Shown here in pieces: positions 61,090-64,000 of a DNA stretch of 64,000 nucleotides; the stretch's first letter is position 1; the number at the start of each line of letters is the position of its first letter. Source of the stretch: Leptodontidium sp. MPI-SDFR-AT-0119 (lineage: Eukaryota; Ascomycota; Leotiomycetes; Helotiales; Leptodontidiaceae); contig JAHLEZ010000030.1 of NCBI GenBank assembly GCA_020726505.1, forward strand, positions 248,001 to 312,000, given 5' to 3'. The notes under the pieces were generated by a model that saw nothing but the letters and a program-made list of their open reading frames with translations, was not told where the DNA came from and ran no database searches. Made by a program: the position numbers and the translations under genes.

Positions 61090-62851
61090 ATGAAGATCAC
61101 GGCCCTCTCTCCAACCTTCCTCTTGCTGCAGGCCACGACGGCTGCTGTATCATCGACTTGCCGTGTCATCCCAGGTGACCCTGAGTGGCCATCTGAGTGC
61201 TTGTGGAATGGCCTCAACTCTACAGTCAAAGGTCACTTGATCAAAACGGCGCCAGTAGGGCAGGTCTGCCACGGGCCTACCTTCGACGCCGTCAAGTGCG
61301 ATGAGGTGAAATCGAAGTGGAATGATCCCAATTGGCGATCTTCGATCCCCGAAGCCATCATGTCCCCTTCATTTGCCAACAATTCTTGCGACCCTATGGC
61401 ACCCAAGGAGGCTAACTGCAGCCTTGGGGGGTTTGCTGCTTACTCCATCAACGTCACCAGCCCGGAAGACATCTCGGCGGGGTTGAAATTCGCCCAGGAC
61501 AAAAACGTGCGCCTCGTTGTCAAGAATACAGGTCATGAGTAAGTATCGAGCATGCTTCCCGTACACGCCCCGCGTCTCCAAGTTACTGAGCCTTACTGAC
61601 GCTGGGTTGCTTAGCTACTTGGGAAGATCTGTCGGGTTCGGGAGCCTATCGATCTGGACTCATAACCTGAAAGACAAAACTTTCGTTCCAAACTACAGCG
61701 GCAAGACGTATCAAGGGCCTGCGGTGAAAGTCGGGGCAGGCGTACAAGTCCTTGAAGCATACGAATTCGCAAACCAGCACGGATACATGATTGTCGGGGG
61801 AGAGTGCCAGTCCGTCGGCCTGGCAGGTGGTTACACGGCCGGTGGTGGCCAGTCTCCGCTTAGCAGCTATGCAGGCTTGGCCGCCGACCAGACTCTGGAG
61901 TTTGACGTTGTCACAGCAGACGGCAAACTCCTCCGGGCAGCACCTGACGAGAACGGAGACCTCTATTGGGCACTCAGCGGAGGCGGTCCGGGCTACGGGG
62001 TTGTCTGGTCGGTCACCTATAAGGTGTACAAAGATGTCCCAGTCACCGGCACTAAGCTGGATTTTTCCAAGAGCAATGGCACCACCGATGCCTCCTACTG
62101 GGAGGCCATCGACTTCTGGCACTCCCTCGTACCCAATATCACAGACTTGGGCGGGTACACCTTCACCATCTACGGCAGCGATTCCTTCAGCATGTCCCCT
62201 CTCCTGGTTCCCAACCGCACCCTCGACGAGGTCCTCCGCCTCATCCAGCCATTCCATGACAAGTTGGGTAGCCTGGGCATCGAGTATAGCTCGACCACCG
62301 AATCATTCCCGGCCTATCTGGGCGCTTGGAAGGCGCTCATTGGCCAGGAAGGGGCAGGGGAGGGTGCGCACCTCACTACCCGCCTGCTGAGCCGGAACAC
62401 CCTTCTCGAGAGCCCACAACAGCTTTCGAAAGTGGTGAGAAAAATGACTGACGATGGCGCCCAACTTCTTGAAATGGCCATTGGGGCCAAGATGTCGGTG
62501 GCCGGGAACCCAGACAACGCCGTCAACCCCGCGTGGAGGAACGCGGACATTCTGCTGTTTGCCTCCGGCGTTGACGACAACAGCACCCAGGCAAGCATTG
62601 ATAACCGTGTCACGCAGGTCTGGGCCGGGCTGCTGCGCGACCTGACTCCCAACGGCGGTACTTACATGAATGAGGCCGATGTGTATGAGGTTGACTTTCA
62701 GAAATCCTTCTACGGCGCCAACTACGACCGACTCCTTTTGATCAAGAAGAAGTATGACCCGCAAGGGCTCTTCTATGCCACAACTGCTGTGGGAAGTGAG
62801 GCATGGATACGTCAGGATAACGGGAGACTCTGCAAGAGACCTGGAATATAA
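61090..62851 (+). CDS. Secreted FAD-linked oxidase, berberine-bridge/VAO type, 2 exons
   Basis: Flavoprotein oxidase of the FAD_binding_4 plus BBE class, predicted 561 aa. Exons 61090-61538 and 61615-62851 (intron 76 nt; sum 1686 nt, in frame). A signal peptide at residues 1-20 (LSPTFLLLQATTAAVSS) is followed by a Cys-rich N-terminal part and Asn-x-Ser/Thr sites. The splice makes NTGHDYLGRS, whose His is the usual 8-alpha attachment site of FAD. GGECQSVGLAGG places a Cys where the second covalent FAD bond forms in bicovalent members. The domain then runs GGGPGYGVVWSVTYKVY, and the C-terminal BBE motif is NYDRLLLIKKKYDPQGLFYA. Such enzymes oxidise sugars, alcohols, alkaloid or polyketide intermediates; the substrate here is unknown. 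It shares a repeat-bearing promoter region with the copper amine oxidase. Start ATG at 61090, a good fit to the signal peptide. Confidence 0.93.
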
Positions 62852-64000
62852 GAAGGCAATGGTAGAGCTATTTTTACCGGGATCATATAGCGGTGAGACC
62901 AGAGCAGATCACTGGGGAACCAAGTCGATGGAATGACATTCCCATGGGCAGTTAAAGCCAGTCACTCTTTATTTAGCCTGTAACTTAGTCGTGGAACAGA
63001 AAAATATATGTATTTGATTTGGTACTCCAATCAGCACTGTTGCTAAAGGAAGCATCAGGACCTGTGTGCGCGGCAGGGTGGCCATTAAGCCAGTCATCAG
63101 TTAACTAACTAACTGGCTGACTGACTGACTGATAATAGATACGGCAACTGACGGACTTAAATGATGAATTGATGAGTTACTAATTAAAACGTGATCAACC
63201 GAAGACGGACACTATTGTTGTCCTACTGCTATCAGATAGTACTCATTCGTATTATTATAATTAAATTCGATATCACTTACGCCGTTACTATTAGCTACAT
63301 TTACGCCGTGGCCATACTAGAGCTCTTCAAACTATAGCTCGCTATTGCCTTCATTTAAATACGCCCTCTACTCTTATCTTCTTTTACTCTTTAGTACATC
63401 TGGATGTTCCGTGTATATTAGTACTCTCCTTCTTCTTCTTATCGCAGACTTTACCTCGGCACTTTCTCTTAGTTTCTTTACTATCTTTGCTAACTGACCC
63501 TTGTATATATGTAATAGCACGGATTTCCGTAAGCGAGCAGTACCGGGATCAGGTGATAATACTCTCTATTAACGCAAATATCGAAGTGAAGAGCCCTTTC
63601 CCCGAGGGAAGGTTGCTCTCCTTATATCTTCGACATCGTCTAGGCTATTCCTAATTAGACTTAATTACATGACGTATACGTTGCGTACGTATTACGTAGT
63701 AGCGTTGTAACGTTACATACGTATTACGTATTAGCGCTACACAGCCTCACTTAGTCGAATACTAAGTGGGTATATGGCGTCAAGCGCTCAGCTCGAGCCC
63801 TGCCGAGCTCCCGAGCGTTACCGAGCTCTACCGAGCTCTACCGAGGCTATTACGTCTCTCGTAACGTCTTAGACTAATCCTATTTAGGCATAGTAAATGG
63901 AGTGGGAACCACTACCTTTACAATATACTACACTCTTATTTCCGGCGCTTTTTCTTGCATTACGTCCTCTGGCTTCTGCCCTTTGCTAGTTTCCTTATTC
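62852..64000. repeat. Downstream non-coding region turning repeat-like
   Basis: No gene seen. A short ACTAACTAACTGGCTGACTG-type microsatellite lies at about 63102-63133. From about 63.2 kb the sequence becomes AT-rich and RIP-like. A near-duplicate of TACGTATTACGTA-TAGCG lies at about 63685-63736, and a CTCTACCGAG tandem at about 63815-63845. It may be the edge of another decayed element whose other end is outside the window. Confidence 0.5.

Noticed and set aside
61646..62257. 203-codon minus-strand frame in the FAD oxidase
   Set aside because: Shadow of the high-G+C coding exon; the plus strand encodes the complete FAD and BBE motifs.

Overview
The window looks like nuclear DNA of a filamentous ascomycete (Pezizomycotina). 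The genes carry many short GT-AG introns (about 47-80 nt, a few longer), the proteins are typical fungal families (APC permease, SAT4/rhodopsin-like membrane protein, Zn2Cys6 regulator, copper amine oxidase, berberine-bridge-type FAD oxidase), and the middle of the window is a very AT-rich block of nested retrotransposons with the C-to-T/G-to-A decay expected from repeat-induced point mutation (RIP). I saw no tRNA, rRNA or CRISPR array. The species cannot be told from this window.

Layout. (1) 70-4751, left gene island: an amino-acid/GABA-type permease on the minus strand and a SAT4-type integral membrane protein on the plus strand, followed by a possible degraded gene near 5.2-5.7 kb. (2) About 5.7-53.9 kb, repeat block. 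From the left: fragments of two gypsy families; a minus-strand copia element (10.3-15.9 kb) carrying solo LTRs; a minus-strand gypsy (15858-35002) into which a copia (20805-32491) inserted, which in turn received a LINE (24714-30563), plus a small LTR element (32911-33775) in the gypsy gag; a cluster of LTR fragments (35.0-36.4 kb); a second gypsy (36907-52708) holding a third gypsy (43161-51496); and a small, much less mutated LTR element (52780-53868). Most insertions are bounded by exact target-site duplications that I could read, so much of the order of insertion can be given. (3) 54.4-62.9 kb, right gene island: a Zn2Cys6 regulator (plus), a secreted copper amine oxidase (minus, 14 exons) and a secreted FAD-linked oxidase (plus). 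(4) 62.9-64.0 kb, non-coding, turning repeat-like again.

How the genes may work together. The two oxidases are divergently transcribed from a 1-kb intergenic region holding three copies of a promoter repeat. Each copy has a CCAAT box (reverse) and a CGG-N11-CCG inverted triplet, a shape that Zn2Cys6 proteins of the Gal4 class can bind, and a Zn2Cys6 gene lies next door. A small co-regulated amine/FAD oxidation module is a reasonable inference, but nothing here shows its substrate.

The most unusual observation is splicing. To restore strongly conserved motifs, the permease needs a 2-nt exon, the regulator a 3-nt exon and the amine oxidase a 15-nt exon. In each case splice sites sit exactly where required and the total coding length is then a multiple of three.
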